A DNA stretch of 52,223 bases from Klebsormidium nitens (Eukaryota > Streptophyta > Klebsormidiophyceae > Klebsormidiales > Klebsormidiaceae): assembly GCA_000708835.1 (NCBI GenBank), contig DF237540.1, positions 2,775 through 54,997 of the forward strand, read 5' to 3'. A model generated the notes under the pieces. The model was not told the origin of the DNA and did not search any database. It saw only the letters and a list, made by a program, of their open reading frames with translations. Below are positions 11,238 through 22,128 of this stretch, one piece after another. The position numbers were made by a program, and so were the translations under genes. Positions within the stretch are counted from its first letter, which is position 1; every line of letters begins with the position of its first letter.

Positions 11238-12758
11238 CCTCAAGCACGAAACTGCCTGTATGCTCGCGTTTACCCTCTTGCAACTCCTCCAGCAGAGAAA
11301 CGCTCAAAACTCAGCAGCTACAGCGCCCGTTAACCAAGAAAGCACTTGCCTTGTCAAGAACCCTATCGTTGTTGCTTGCTTAAAAGACGACAACCACTTG
11401 GGTGGGCCGGTCGATGAAGAAGTGCAGAATCCACTTTTGCAGTAGGCCAGATGGAGCGGAGCCTGAAGTCCTTCTCGCCTCCTAGAAGGCTGTGCGAGGA
11501 ATGTGCGGAAGAACCCCTAATTCTACCTAATCAAGCCTGCTCCCAGTTTTAGGAACAAGGGGATGACATGAGAAGTCCCTCAGCGGCGGCAGCCATTCCC
11601 AGGCGTGTCCAAGTGGCAGCAGGAGGGAGCTTCGGGCCAGGGGAGCTCCAAGGGAGGCGCTGTGCGCCCTTGGTTTCTGCGATGGAGCGCTCTGAGCCTT
11701 CCTTTCTGGGAACGGTGCGAATTCAAACTTGCGCCCTGCTCGTCCTCATCCGACGGCTGCCTTCCTCGACGAGGACCTGCCGTCGAAGAGAGGAGGCCAA
11801 GGGGAGCCAACGGTTTTCGCCCGCTCAGCCGGGGAGCAAACGGAGGCCGTGGATGACCCGGATCGACGGCTGGCACCGCCTGCTGTGCGAGACCTCCGAG
11901 GTCAACATCGGGACGCCCTCCGCTGCTGGGCGTGGGGCATCGACGGAGGACGGAGGTTGCGGAGCCCACAGCGACACGGCCCGGCACCTTCCTCCGGGGA
12001 CGCAACGTCCGGACGCCATACAGCAGCTTCTCAAGTACGGTAGTTGTGGGGAATAGAACTAGTCACCCGGACCGTTGTAGGTGCCGACCGTATTACCTAC
12101 GTACCGGCGTGACCACCTTGATACTCGGTCATCTGGTAGGTAGGACGAGAGCTTGTCGCTCGCGAATTTGATGATTGATTGGTTTCCCGCCGCCCCGGCC
12201 CTCCTCGCTTCGCTCTGATCGGGTTACCGGAGGAGTCGGTATACTGCCTAGTTCTACCAGTCGAGAGACGTCCATCTCAAGTTAGGTACAACTTTGACCG
12301 GTAGGGTTTTGCAGAAGCTGCTGTGTAACTCTTGCTGTGCAGAGCCCGGGAAGTGGAACACGTTTAGCGATACATATCCTCCCACGTCAGCTAACCTGTA
12401 ACCGTCCATTGGCTAGAATTGCCCAACTGTACAACTCTCCAAACCTCCAAAGCCCCGCTGATACCGCATGTCGTACTCGTTTTTGAGCGGCCGCGACTCC
12501 GAGAGCGCACTGGTAGCAGCCTCGAAAGCAACTTGAAGTTGAAGCCCAAAACTTGAAACCCCACCGGGGCCACGGCGGCAGCCGATTACCGGTAGGTACG
12601 ACTGAGTACCTTGAGCCGGGCCGGATCGAGAAGCACAGAGAAGTCATACCGTGGTAGTGGCAGTGGTACACACTCAGGAAGTGTGGCAAGTTGGTTGCGT
12701 GGGCCAGATCTAACAACAATTTTCCGTCCAGATCCTTGATTTGGTTGATTGGTACCCC
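11238..12758. promoter_or_regulatory. Divergent intergenic region between NF-YC and HYOU1-like genes
   Basis: The 1,521 bases between the two start codons must contain both promoters. On the plus strand I see ATTGG (inverted CCAAT) at 12178-12182, 12408-12412 and 12748-12752, and CCACGTCA at 12382-12389. Open frames between 11568 and 12056 on both strands have no recognisable domain and look like chance GC-rich frames, although a small unrecognised gene or pseudogene there cannot be excluded. No TATA box was assigned. Confidence 0.5.
12382..12389 (+). promoter_or_regulatory. UPRE-like ACGT element (CCACGTCA)
   Basis: CCACGTCA matches the core of the plant unfolded-protein-response element bound by bZIP28/bZIP60-type factors. 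It sits about 370 bases upstream of the ATG of an ER chaperone gene, where such control would be expected. An inverted CCAAT lies 18 bases downstream, which is not the canonical ERSE spacing. The assignment is by motif only. Confidence 0.35.
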
Positions 12759-15700
12759 ATGGCGGGTTCTCGCTGCTGCTGGCGCCCCCTGGGGTGCCTG
12801 CTGGTGGTGCTCCTGACGTGCGGCGTGCTCCCGCAGCGTGACGCCGCGGTGCTGGGGATAGACTATGGTGCAGAGTGGCTCAAGATGGTGGTGGTCAAGT
12901 CGGGGAAGCCCATGATCTCGACAGTCATCAACGAGATGAGCAAGCGCAAGGCGCCCGCTATGGTGGCCTTCAGTAACGGGGAGCGCCTGCTGGGAGAGGA
13001 GGCGGCCGCCATAGTTGGCAGGTGGGGGCACAGCACTCGAATGGTGGTTGCTGGACAGAGTAGCTGCTGGATCAAGTGGTGTTGGGGTTGCGGGTTGCTG
13101 GAGTCCCCCTGTTGCTCAAGTGATGTAATTGCAGGATCACTGTGGTTGCTGAAGCGGCATTGTTGCTAGATCCTTGTAGTTGCTGGAGTGCTTTAAACTT
13201 CTGATTGCTATACCGTAGGTGCTAGATTGGTGAGATCTGCTGGAACATTGATTCTTAATACCAACGTAGGTGCTGGAGTGGTGTGATCTACTGAGATGAT
13301 GTGGTTTCCAAAACAATGTGTTGATTGTGACGTGCTCATGTGGAGTGAGACAAGAGGCACTTGCTATTCTGCTTTCTTTTGTCTTGATTGCAACAGCCTC
13401 ATCCAAGAGGCGCGGGTGAGGGCCCGGTCTAGCCGCGGGTGCAATATCTCCTCACCATAGCTAGCCTCCATACCCATCTGTCAGCCCCGCCAGTGTATCT
13501 GGGTTCTGAAATGGAGGCAGGCGTGTTGTCCATCATGCTTTGCCTGGATGCTCTAGCTACCTCTGCACGCCTGCGCCGGGTACGCCTGCTGTGGTTCAGA
13601 CCCTGCTGCTGCCCCGCCCTGACCCGGTGGCACGTGCGGCGAGGCAGGTACCCTGAGCGTGTGTACCAGCGCGTGCGCGACTTGCTGGGGGTGGCCCTGC
13701 CTGAGGCGCGCGCGCTGCTGGCGGGGCGCTACCTGGCGTACGACCTGGTGGAGGACGCGGAGCGGCGCACGGTGCGCATCCGCACGCACGACGGCAGTGC
13801 GGAGTACGGCGCGGAGGAGCTGGCGGCCATGGTGCTGCGCTACGCGGCGGAGCTGGCGCGCGCCCACAGCAAGGCGCCCATCCGCGATTGCGTGCTCACG
13901 GTGCCGCCCTTCTGGGGGCAGCGCCAGCGGCAGGCCCTGCTGGACGCTGCGCACATCGCAGGGCTCAAGGTCAGCCGCGCCGCGCTCCTCCACTGCGCTG
14001 CACTGGCCCCTGCCGGGGCGATTTGTGCGTGCGAGTGCCTCATGTGCGTTATTTACACCAGGACTGATTTGCACGTCATCACCTCTGCGCACTGGCTCCC
14101 TGGAGTGCGCCGTAATGGGGATGACTTTGTGCCCGGCATGTGTTTGGACTGGGGCCACTTCTCAAGCCTCCGAGGGGCCACCGTCAGCAGCGTGGCCGCT
14201 GTCGTCAGCGTGAGTCAGCGCGCTCCCCCTCCTGGCGTGTGCAGGTGATGGCCCTGCTCACGGAGCCGAGCGCTGCGGCGCTGCAGTACGGCATCGACCG
14301 CAAGTTTGAGAACGCGACGCAGCTGGTGCTGCTGTACGACGTGGGCGCCGCGGCCACGCGTGCCACGCTCCTGCGCTTCTCCGCGTACGCAGGCAAGGAC
14401 CGCGGCCGCAGCGCTGTCATTGGGCAGGCGCACACGCTGGGCGTGCGCTGGGACCCGGACCTGGGGGGCCAGGCCATGGAGGCGCGCCTGGCAGAGCACT
14501 TTGCGGACGAGTTCAACCAGCAGGTCAGGCCCGCACCGCCCCACCACTCTGTTGTACACACGGAGCCAATGTGCCTGCCCCGCTAGGGCTCCTGCCTTCC
14601 GTTCTGAGGTGTTGTGCGTTGCCGTCCCTGTGTTGACGAGCTGATCGCGCGGCTGGTGCAGGTCGGGGGCGGCACAGACGTGCGCGCGTCCCCCAAAGCG
14701 ATGGCCAAGCTGCTCAAGGCGGTGCGCAAGACCAAGGAGGTCCTCAGCGCCAACAGCGAGGCGCCCATCTCCGTCGAGTCCCTGCTGGACGACCACGACT
14801 TCCGGTGAGGGAGTCGAGCTGCCACGTTTCGCCCCATGCCGCCTGCGCGTCTTGCTGCCCCGCTGTGGCGCGGCCCCCCTGGGCCCTTGTGTGCCGCTCT
14901 GGCAGCCCCCTCCGCGCTGTTGCTGACGCGAGCATGCGCTGTGCTGCGGCTGCAGGTCGTCCATCACGCGGCGCCTGTTTGAGCAGCTGTGCGCCGATGT
15001 GTGGACGCGCGCGTTGGCTCCGCTGCGCGATGTGCTCGCTGAGGCTAACATCACGGCAGCGGACCTCGACGCGCTGGAGGTCATCGGGGGCGCCACCCGC
15101 GTGCCGCGCCTGCAGGCCGCCCTCACAGACTTCCTGGTATGCGCGCAAAGTGGGACACTTGCCCATGGGCCGCCTCAGATCCCTTATCCGCCCAGTTGCA
15201 GTTATTGGTGTCTACCTTCGTGGCGGCTCGTCATTTGCTCTTGCTGTGCTTCGGTCGCGGGTTCCAGGTCCCTGTCAGCCAGTCGTGCCTTGCTCCGACG
15301 TGTGGGCGGCGGTGTGTGTGCAGGGCGACGTTCGCGGCGTGGACCGGCACCTGGACGCGGATGAGGCGGTGGCGCACGGGGCCGGGCTGCACGCGGCCAA
15401 CCTGAGCGACGGCTTCAAGCTGCGCCCCTTTGGCGTCAACGACGGGCTGCCCTACGGCCTGGTGTACCGCCTCGACGGCGCGCGCGGCAGCGAGGACGCG
15501 TCCGAGGAGGGGGCCGAGGCCGCCGCACCAGGCGCGCCGCGCAGCCTCTTCCCGCCGCTGCGCAAGCTGCCCACCAGGATCATCCGGTGAGCGCGCCGCC
15601 ACGCAACCGGCCCCCACTGGTGCCGCCATGCCTTTAAGCGGGCCCGCTGTGGCTTGCCGCCACTGCCGCTGTCTGTCGCCACCCTGTGCCTCGGCCCCAC

Positions 15701-18700
15701 CCCTGCACAGCGGCCCTTCCTCGCTCAGCGCCCCGCTGCTGCGCAGGTCGCTCAAGGCGCAGGAGGACGACTTCGGAGTGGCGCTGGCGTACGACCCCGC
15801 AGGGCCGCTCCCCGCCGGCATGCCCAGCCTGGACGTGGCGCAGTACGCGGTGCGCGGGGTCGCGGCCGCCACCGCCAAGTACCGCGCCAACGCTACCGCC
15901 CCGCTCAAGGTACGCTGCCAGACTGCACGGAGCGCTGATGTGCCGCAGCAGAAGCGCGCGGAGACAGCAGGGCTGCAAGGACGCCGCAGAAGTTCCAAAG
16001 ACGACAACGTTCATTCCTCGCATGTACAGGGGGACACCCAATCTCTCATGGATTGTGTCTCCCGTTGTGCCTCTGGAACACATCAGATGCCACTAAACTG
16101 AAAAATGCCCCAACTGCTGAGAAAGGTAACCGGGAAGCTTCTGACCGAGAGCAGTGAAATGGATTCCGCACCCGCTCTACAACCTGATTGGCTTTGCCAC
16201 CATACAACAACGACTGAAACATGGGTTCGGCGGTGCTTGGAGTGTCGCCGATTGGCCTCCCCCCTCTCGGAGGTCTGACTGGCGGGGGTCGGGCAGGCCG
16301 CTCGGGGCAGCAGGGTCCCGAGGCAGGGCAGGGCAGGGTCGTGGGCCTCCGCCCGGGACACAGCCGGGCCGAGCTTCTGCGCAGGCCAAGGATAGCGTCA
16401 GCGAATGACGAGCCTGTCTTCACTTTGGCGGCATAGGGGCCGAGCATGACCCCTTTCACTTCTGGATCCACTCGATCTTGGCCGGCTAACCCTTTCCTCC
16501 AGCCTCTCCCCGTGGGCCCCAGCCAGAAGGGGCTGCTGCTGCATGCGCGGCTCCGGCTGCCTGCCCTTCCGGAGCGTCCTTCGGGGGGCCGCTCTGACGC
16601 GCGCTGCACTCTGCCTGCAGGTGGCCCTCCACTTCTCGCTAAGCCGCGCGGGCGTGGCGGCGCTGGACAAGGCGGAGCTGGTGGTGGAGACGCTGGAGGC
16701 GCTGCCGGCGCCGGCCCCCCCGCCCAACGCAAGTGTCAACGTGACCGGCAACGCGAGCAGCGCCAACCAGAGCGTGCCGCAGGGGGATGCAGCCGCCGGC
16801 GAGGGGGCCGAGGGCGCAGCTACGGGCAACGGCACAGAGGCGGGCCGGCCGGCGGTGAAGCACAGGAAGCGGACGCTCAGGATCCCCCTCGAGGTACGGC
16901 CCTCTCGCGCTCCGGCCCCTTGCCCCCCGGCCTCTCTGCGGGCAGTCCGTGCAGCAACGGGAAGTGAACCTGCGGGGGGAGCTGCCTACGAGAGTGGTCG
17001 CCGCACCCACACCCGGCGGCTGCTTTTGCCGCTGTGCTGATGACGTGCGGGGTGGCGCGCAGGTGGCGGACGTGAGCCCGGCGTCGCTGCGGGGCATGGA
17101 GCCCGCAGATCTGGCGGCCGCAGCAGCGCGGCACGAGGAGCTGCGCGCGCGCGACCAGGAGAAGCACGCCACCGCGGAGGCCAAGAACAGCCTGGAGGCG
17201 TACATCCTGCAGACCAGGACCAACGTGAGCGCGCGCACAGCGGGCAGGCCCCCCTCAGCGCACTGTGAAACACAGCACGGCACTCTGCAGCGCCCCATGT
17301 CACACTGTGGTCGCCGCGGGTGCTGACCGTTTGTCCGGGTGTGCGGTGCAGCTGGCGGAGGAGGAGGGCGTGGCCGGCGTGTCCACTGCGGCGGAGCGCG
17401 GCGAGCTCGAGGCGGAGCTGGCGGCGGCGGAGGAGTGGCTGTACGGGGAGGGGGCCGACGGCGCCGCCCCCGCCTTCCAGGACCGCCACACAGCGCTGCG
17501 CCGGTGAGCCCCGCCGCAAGCAGGGGCCCGGCCGGCGACGACAGGCCAGGCAGCCGAGAGGGCACTCCAAACGCTCTGCCGTCGCTGGAGCTCCGACCTG
17601 TACGGCGCGGGGTGCAGCAGCGGAGCGTGCCACTGTGGCCTCCTGTGCGAACCGTGCGCCATCGGGGGCTGCCAGTGCTGCGGAGCTACGAGTTGTGCAT
17701 CCGGGGGCTTGCCCCGCCCGCCAGCCATGCACGCTCCTGGCCCCGCGCTGCTACAGCCGCTGTCATGTGGTAGCGACGTGATGCCCGAGCATGGCTCTTA
17801 TCGTCGAGTCCCCGCCCTGCTGTTCCTCGTCTCCGTACTGCTATTTCGAGGAGCGGTGCCACTTGGATCGGACACCCGGGGGCACAGGGTCGCGCTGGCG
17901 GCTTGCTCGCGGGGGGGCCCTGACCCCCCTCCTCGCCTGTTGCCGTGCGTGCAGGCAGGGCGACCGCATCTTCTTCCGCCTTCAAGAGCAGCGACACCGT
18001 CCCCAGATCGTGGCGCGCGCCCATGCCCTGGTGGCGCGCGCGCGGCGGGACGTGGCGGCCTGGCGCGAGAGCCGGCCATGGGTGGGCGACGCGGAGCTGG
18101 CGGGCCTGCTGGCGGCGGTGGGCGAGTTCGAGGAGTGGGTGGCGCAGCAGGAGGCCGCGCAGGCGGGCCGCCGGCCGGAGGAGGACCCCGCCTTCGCGTG
18201 CGCCGACGTGGACAGCCGCGCCAGCGCACTGCTGAAAAAGGTGAGCCGCGCCGGGGGTGCAGGAATGCCGAACCTGGGTCCCCTACGGACAATAGATAGA
18301 CACCCCGTATTGCATAGAAAGACAGCGAAAGAGAGGGGGGCCGGGCAGCACGTGACGAACGGTGCTGCAGCTGAAGCAAGCGGGCCGCTGCCCGGGTGGC
18401 AGCAGGTGGGGAGGAGTCGAGGTGCAGCCTTGACCGAAGCGATGGGACGAGCTGGCGGAGGGAGTCGGGCGGACGCACGAGGCGCCGCGGGCAGAGGGCG
18501 GCCAGTGCGGCCACGCCAGGCACTGCCTGGGACATGGGCACAGAGCAACAGGTGTGGGCTGCGGGAGCAGGCCGGCAGCCGGGGCGTGGCACCAGTGTAA
18601 CTTGCACCCTCCGTTGTGTGCAGATCCGGAAGGTGGAAGCCATCCCCAAGCCGAAGCCGAAGCCGAAGCCGAAAGTGAACGTGACGACTTCCGGCGACGA

Positions 18701-18905
18701 CTCGACCGTCAGCAACGAGACGAGCCAGGAGGCGGGTGCGCCAGAGACGGAGGAGGCCGCCAGCGAGGAGCTGGGCCCCGACGAGGGCGCAGGTGGCGAG
18801 GAGGGAGGGGAAGAAGAGGACGCGGGGGCGAAGAAGGGCGCGAGCAATGACGACAGCGGAGGGCTCGAGGACGAGGAGAGCAGGAGCGGCCACGATGAAC
18901 TGTAA
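12759..18905 (+). CDS. HYOU1: ER-lumenal HSP110/GRP170-type chaperone (HYOU1-like, plant HSP70-17 type)
   Basis: This is a large HSP70-superfamily chaperone and nucleotide-exchange factor for BiP in the ER lumen. Twelve exons: 12759-13021, 13648-13969, 14245-14523, 14662-14804, 14956-15136, 15324-15586, 15747-15909, 16621-16893, 17063-17224, 17352-17503, 17955-18240 and 18624-18905. All are GT-AG and in phase, giving 922 residues. Residues 1 to about 29 form a signal peptide (LGCLLVVLLTCGVL core). The ATPase domain runs to about 396, with VLGIDYGAEWLKMVVV, VLTVPPFWGQRQRQALLDAA, EPSAAALQYGI and EVIGGATRVPRLQ. The substrate-binding beta region is about 397-629 and the helical lid about 630-829. 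The acidic tail ends in HDEL, the ER-retrieval signal. A loop in exon 8 has four N-glycosylation sequons in 16 residues, and exon 12 has a KPKPKPKPK run. The start is the first ATG giving the signal peptide. Confidence 0.95.
13212..13293 (+). repeat. Degenerate 31-bp direct repeat in HYOU1 intron 1
   Basis: Two related 31-base units, 13212-13242 and 13263-13293, share CGTAGGTGCT, TGGTG and GATCT plus a final CTG, and differ at a few positions. Looser GTTGCTGGAGT-like pieces occur from about 13045 to 13190, suggesting old tandem amplification inside the 626-bp intron. Confidence 0.5.
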
Positions 18906-19999
18906 CGCAGAGTCTTGACATGGCAGATACTCCTGATTTTGCTAACCGCCCATTGGTTGGAAGCCGATTTCTCGTTACATTGATTTTCCAGAAAAGAGCT
19001 TGATTCCACGAGGACGATTTGTTCCGACTTCAATGCTGTTGTTGGGCCACTCTGATCAGCATCGTTGAAATGATGGTCAATGGGGAAACGCCTGATGTTG
19101 CCATAGATACCAGCTGCTTTTGCACATGTTTTCCAAGCGGGGCTCTTGTAAGACATGAATTCAACGTCGTATCCATGGTGCATGTTCACTTTTGAACTTG
19201 GCCGCGGATTGGGTATCGTCACGGCCTTGTTCAATAAGGACGTCTGACCATCTTATGATTGTAAATTGCTGAGGACAGCCCTAGCTGTCTTAGTGCACTT
19301 TCTCAAGCCTGGCCGATGTTCTCGGATATGCCGCGTTCATCATGCGTGCCAGGCGCGGCCAACCACAGTACGTGACGGCCGGGCTGCCATGGAAACAATT
19401 GAGCCGGTATGTTCACCGGCCATCATGTGCAGATCGAAACCACGTACCATGTTTTGGCATGCCAGTGCTTACAGTGCACCACATGCAATGCCTTGCAAAG
19501 CGGCCGGCCATGTCCGACATATCATGATGCAGTAAGTTATGTTTTAATAACGCCCCGTACGTGCCACGTCATGAGCTATCGAGCAGCTAGTCTGCCAGTG
19601 AGACCGGGACGGTACAATGAGTTGACTCTGCAGCTTGCAGTGCTCCCCCTACAAGTCATGTCCTTATAAGCTAGGCTCCCATGCCATGATGGTGAAGCTA
19701 CGGCATGAGACAATTGCAAAACCCAACAATACATGGACTCCTGCTGAATACGTCAAGGTTAGAGTGACTATGATTCTTGTAAACCTCTTGTAAACATAGC
19801 GTGCAACTGACTTTGAAGACGACACGAAGATCAGAGCTGGGCTTAGGGTTCGACTGCTAGACATTGAGCTCGTCCGTGCCCTGGATATTTCGCCAGAAAT
19901 CACTGAGTTTTGGGCGCTGAGTATGCTATTGCTCGCGTTGTCCAACTTAGCATGATGTGCCATGATGGTCACCGGGTCACTTGCTGTTATAAACCTTGA

Positions 20000-20175
20000 T
20001 GTCGTGCCGTGATGAGTCGAGGCTGTGCCGTGTCGGGTGCGCTCAACATATGCAGTCGAAGCGAAAAAGCATGATGCCTATGTAATAAGCTACGTGAAAT
20101 AGCAAAATCTTATCTCACTGCTGTCGTGCCGTGATGAGTCGAGGCTGTGCCGTGTCGGGTGCGCTCAACATATGC
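20000..20175 (+). repeat. Exact 54-bp direct repeat, 122-bp period
   Basis: Bases 20000-20053 and 20122-20175 are identical, from TGTCGTGCCGTGATG to CTCAACATATGC, with 68 different bases between. Perfect identity implies recent duplication or conversion. It lies about 240 bases left of the assembly gap, which may hide more copies. Confidence 0.85.
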
Positions 20176-20413
20176 TCAACTTTTTGTGAGTCCAACGAGC
20201 CGCGGTATGTCGATTTGAGAAGAAAGCTCAAGTGGGGAAAGCGGGTGAATGTTAAGTAGCTCAAGTGCCCAACGTGCCGCTGTGAACAAGCATGCCACGT
20301 TGATGTCACAAGGAAGATGCCACGCTCATGCACTAGTGCTCAAGGTGGCAAGATGCGCTAGCGCCAAGGTGCTCTACCAAATACTACTCAACAAAAAGTG
20401 TACTAGGTATGCT

Positions 20414-20554
20414 NNNNNNNNNNNNNNNNNNNNNNNNNNNNNNNNNNNNNNNNNNNNNNNNNNNNNNNNNNNNNNNNNNNNNNNNNNNNNNNNNNNNNNN
20501 NNNNNNNNNNNNNNNNNNNNNNNNNNNNNNNNNNNNNNNNNNNNNNNNNNNNNN
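20414..20554. other. Assembly gap (141 N)
   Basis: A run of N. Nothing can be said about its content. Repeated sequence lies on its left (20000-20175) and a strong hairpin on its right, either of which could explain the failed assembly. Confidence 0.99.
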
Positions 20555-20654
20555 GCCACGCTGAGCCATTGGGCAACACTCAGGTGCAGCTTGCTGCACG
20601 GCTGCAAGTCATGTCCGATTTTCATATCCATTAACGAGTCGATTTATTAATAAA

Positions 20655-20683
20655 GAGTGCGGGGGCTTTGGGCCCCCGCACTC
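20655..20683. repeat. Perfect 12-bp GC-rich hairpin
   Basis: GAGTGCGGGGGC (20655-20666) is followed by a 5-base loop TTTGG and its exact reverse complement GCCCCCGCACTC (20672-20683). The stem is very stable. It is preceded by TTTATTAATAAA and is not followed by a T-run, so it is not a classical bacterial terminator. It may be a fold-back remnant. Confidence 0.85.
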
Positions 20684-20786
20684 CGTCTGGTGTGAACAAA
20701 GCACGAGAGCCTCTCGGCAAGTCTTGTTGACACTGCTAAGTTTTAATTTCGGTGCAACTCAAGTGCAAAGTGCTTTCAGTCGTCCA

Positions 20787-21175
20787 TAGGCCCCGGAACA
20801 TGGAATAATGGAATACGGAATACCCATTTTGGGAAGCGAAAGAATCCGGAATACCCAAATTTGGGCCTTGGAATACTAGAATACAGAATACTGGGCTTTT
20901 CCGAGCATACTACACAACATGTGGACAGCAAACAGCGGCAGAATACTTGACTTCGAACTAAAAAGACATCCAAAAGCATGCTTCGAACGAAAGAAGATTG
21001 TAGAAAAACTCACACGACACGGCGCCCTCCTTACGTAGCTTCCAAAGAGTGTCAAAAGACACATTTACGAAACGGAATACAGAATACTTGAGCACCTTGG
21101 AATACGGAATACTCCCTTTTTGGAAGCTTGGAATACAGAATACTGGGGGTCAAGTATTCCATGTTCCGGGGCCGA
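20787..21175. mobile_element. 389-bp MITE-like element with GAATAC repeats
   Basis: The ends form an inverted repeat: GGCCCCGGAACATGGAATA at 20789-20807 and its exact reverse complement at 21155-21173, extended outward by two bases (TA at the left and GA at the right, with T/A agreement at the outermost position). Immediate flanks are the direct repeat CGTCCA (20781-20786 and 21176-21181), a candidate 6-bp target-site duplication. The interior has no coding frame but about 13 copies of GAATAC, all in the same orientation, in two clusters (20811-20895 and 21073-21145). It fits a non-autonomous inverted-repeat DNA element; the superfamily is not determined. Confidence 0.75.
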
Positions 21176-21994
21176 CGTCCAGTTGTACACCTAGACTTTA
21201 TTTGTGGTCCACACCGGCCAAGGGGTCGGCCACGACTGATAGAGCTGACACTATTCTTTGAATCCGGTGCGACAAGGTAATGCCTTGCCGCTGCAGTCGA
21301 TCAAAATGCACACCAAAGTGAAATCTGGTGCATTCGAAATTGGAGTTCAGGCTCGACTCGTACTGTTGACACGAGTTGCGAGAAGTATGCGAGCTCAACA
21401 GAAAGCTTTCCAGTCGTGCGATTGTGCACCGGATGACCAATTTTCTGAATTTTAGCAATTTTAGTGTCGTTTCTCAATCGCATACAACTCGACTGAATCC
21501 GCTGAATCCGCTGACACACAGCATCGAATAAGGTGCGACATATCTGAGTATACCCAGCAGTACTGCATGATATGCACCGGATCCGGAAGGAAGTGCTAGT
21601 CTTCGCCCTTACGTGCTAGACTTGGAGATTTGACACCACTTGGCAGTCTGCGACAGTCCTTATTATTAACACCAGCCCAGCCGCGATGTTCTCGTGTAGT
21701 CGGAACTCGGCGACGGCGTTAAGCTTACGTCACTCGACCAATCAGATCGCAGGGTTCCTCCAGGCGAGTCACTAAGAGCCCCCTAACAATCGTCGAAAAA
21801 CAAGTGCAACCAACTGCAACGTACCTACACATCATCATTGCATAAGGGCGCCCAAACATGTACGTATCAACTTAATTGACCTGGTCTGCTATGCAAACGG
21901 CTGCGGCGGCCGGAATGGCATGATGCATGACTCAACAGCTGCCAACATTTTGCTTCTGCAATTGCAGAGACTAATCTACTAACGGTCCTAGCTG

Positions 21995-22128
21995 GACGCA
22001 CATGCACACTGCTCATGATAGCTTTGGTAAGAAGGGCCGGCCGCGGTGAAGAAAAAACCCTTGCATTGGGCTACTATTGGTCCCAGACGCACATGCAGAT
22101 TGCTGATGATAGCTTTAGTAAGAAGGGC
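21995..22128 (+). repeat. 43-bp imperfect direct repeat
   Basis: Units 21995-22037 and 22086-22128 share GACGCACATGCA, TGATAGCTTT and GTAAGAAGGGC and differ at about four positions. The period is 91 bases. It could be part of a longer decayed tandem array or of the 3' untranslated region of the hnRNP gene. Confidence 0.7.

Noticed and set aside
11568-12056. Overlapping frames on both strands upstream of the HYOU1-like gene
   Set aside because: Open on both strands, GC-rich, no motif and no splice support. Left as possible but unsupported.
12387-13031. 214-codon minus-strand frame over the HYOU1-like exon 1 and its upstream region
   Set aside because: Antisense shadow of a strongly supported coding exon, with no recognisable domain.
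17798-19234. 478-codon minus-strand frame
   Set aside because: It runs antisense across HYOU1-like exons and introns; its Pro/Ser/Arg-rich composition is what GC-rich antisense codons give, and it matches no family.
20655-20683. Hairpin as an intrinsic transcription terminator
   Set aside because: It lacks a following T-run and the window is clearly eukaryotic.
20000-22128. CRISPR-like or tRNA features in the repeat-bearing spacer
   Set aside because: Each repeat has only two units with irregular spacing, and no cloverleaf or TTCRANY loop in a proper context was found.
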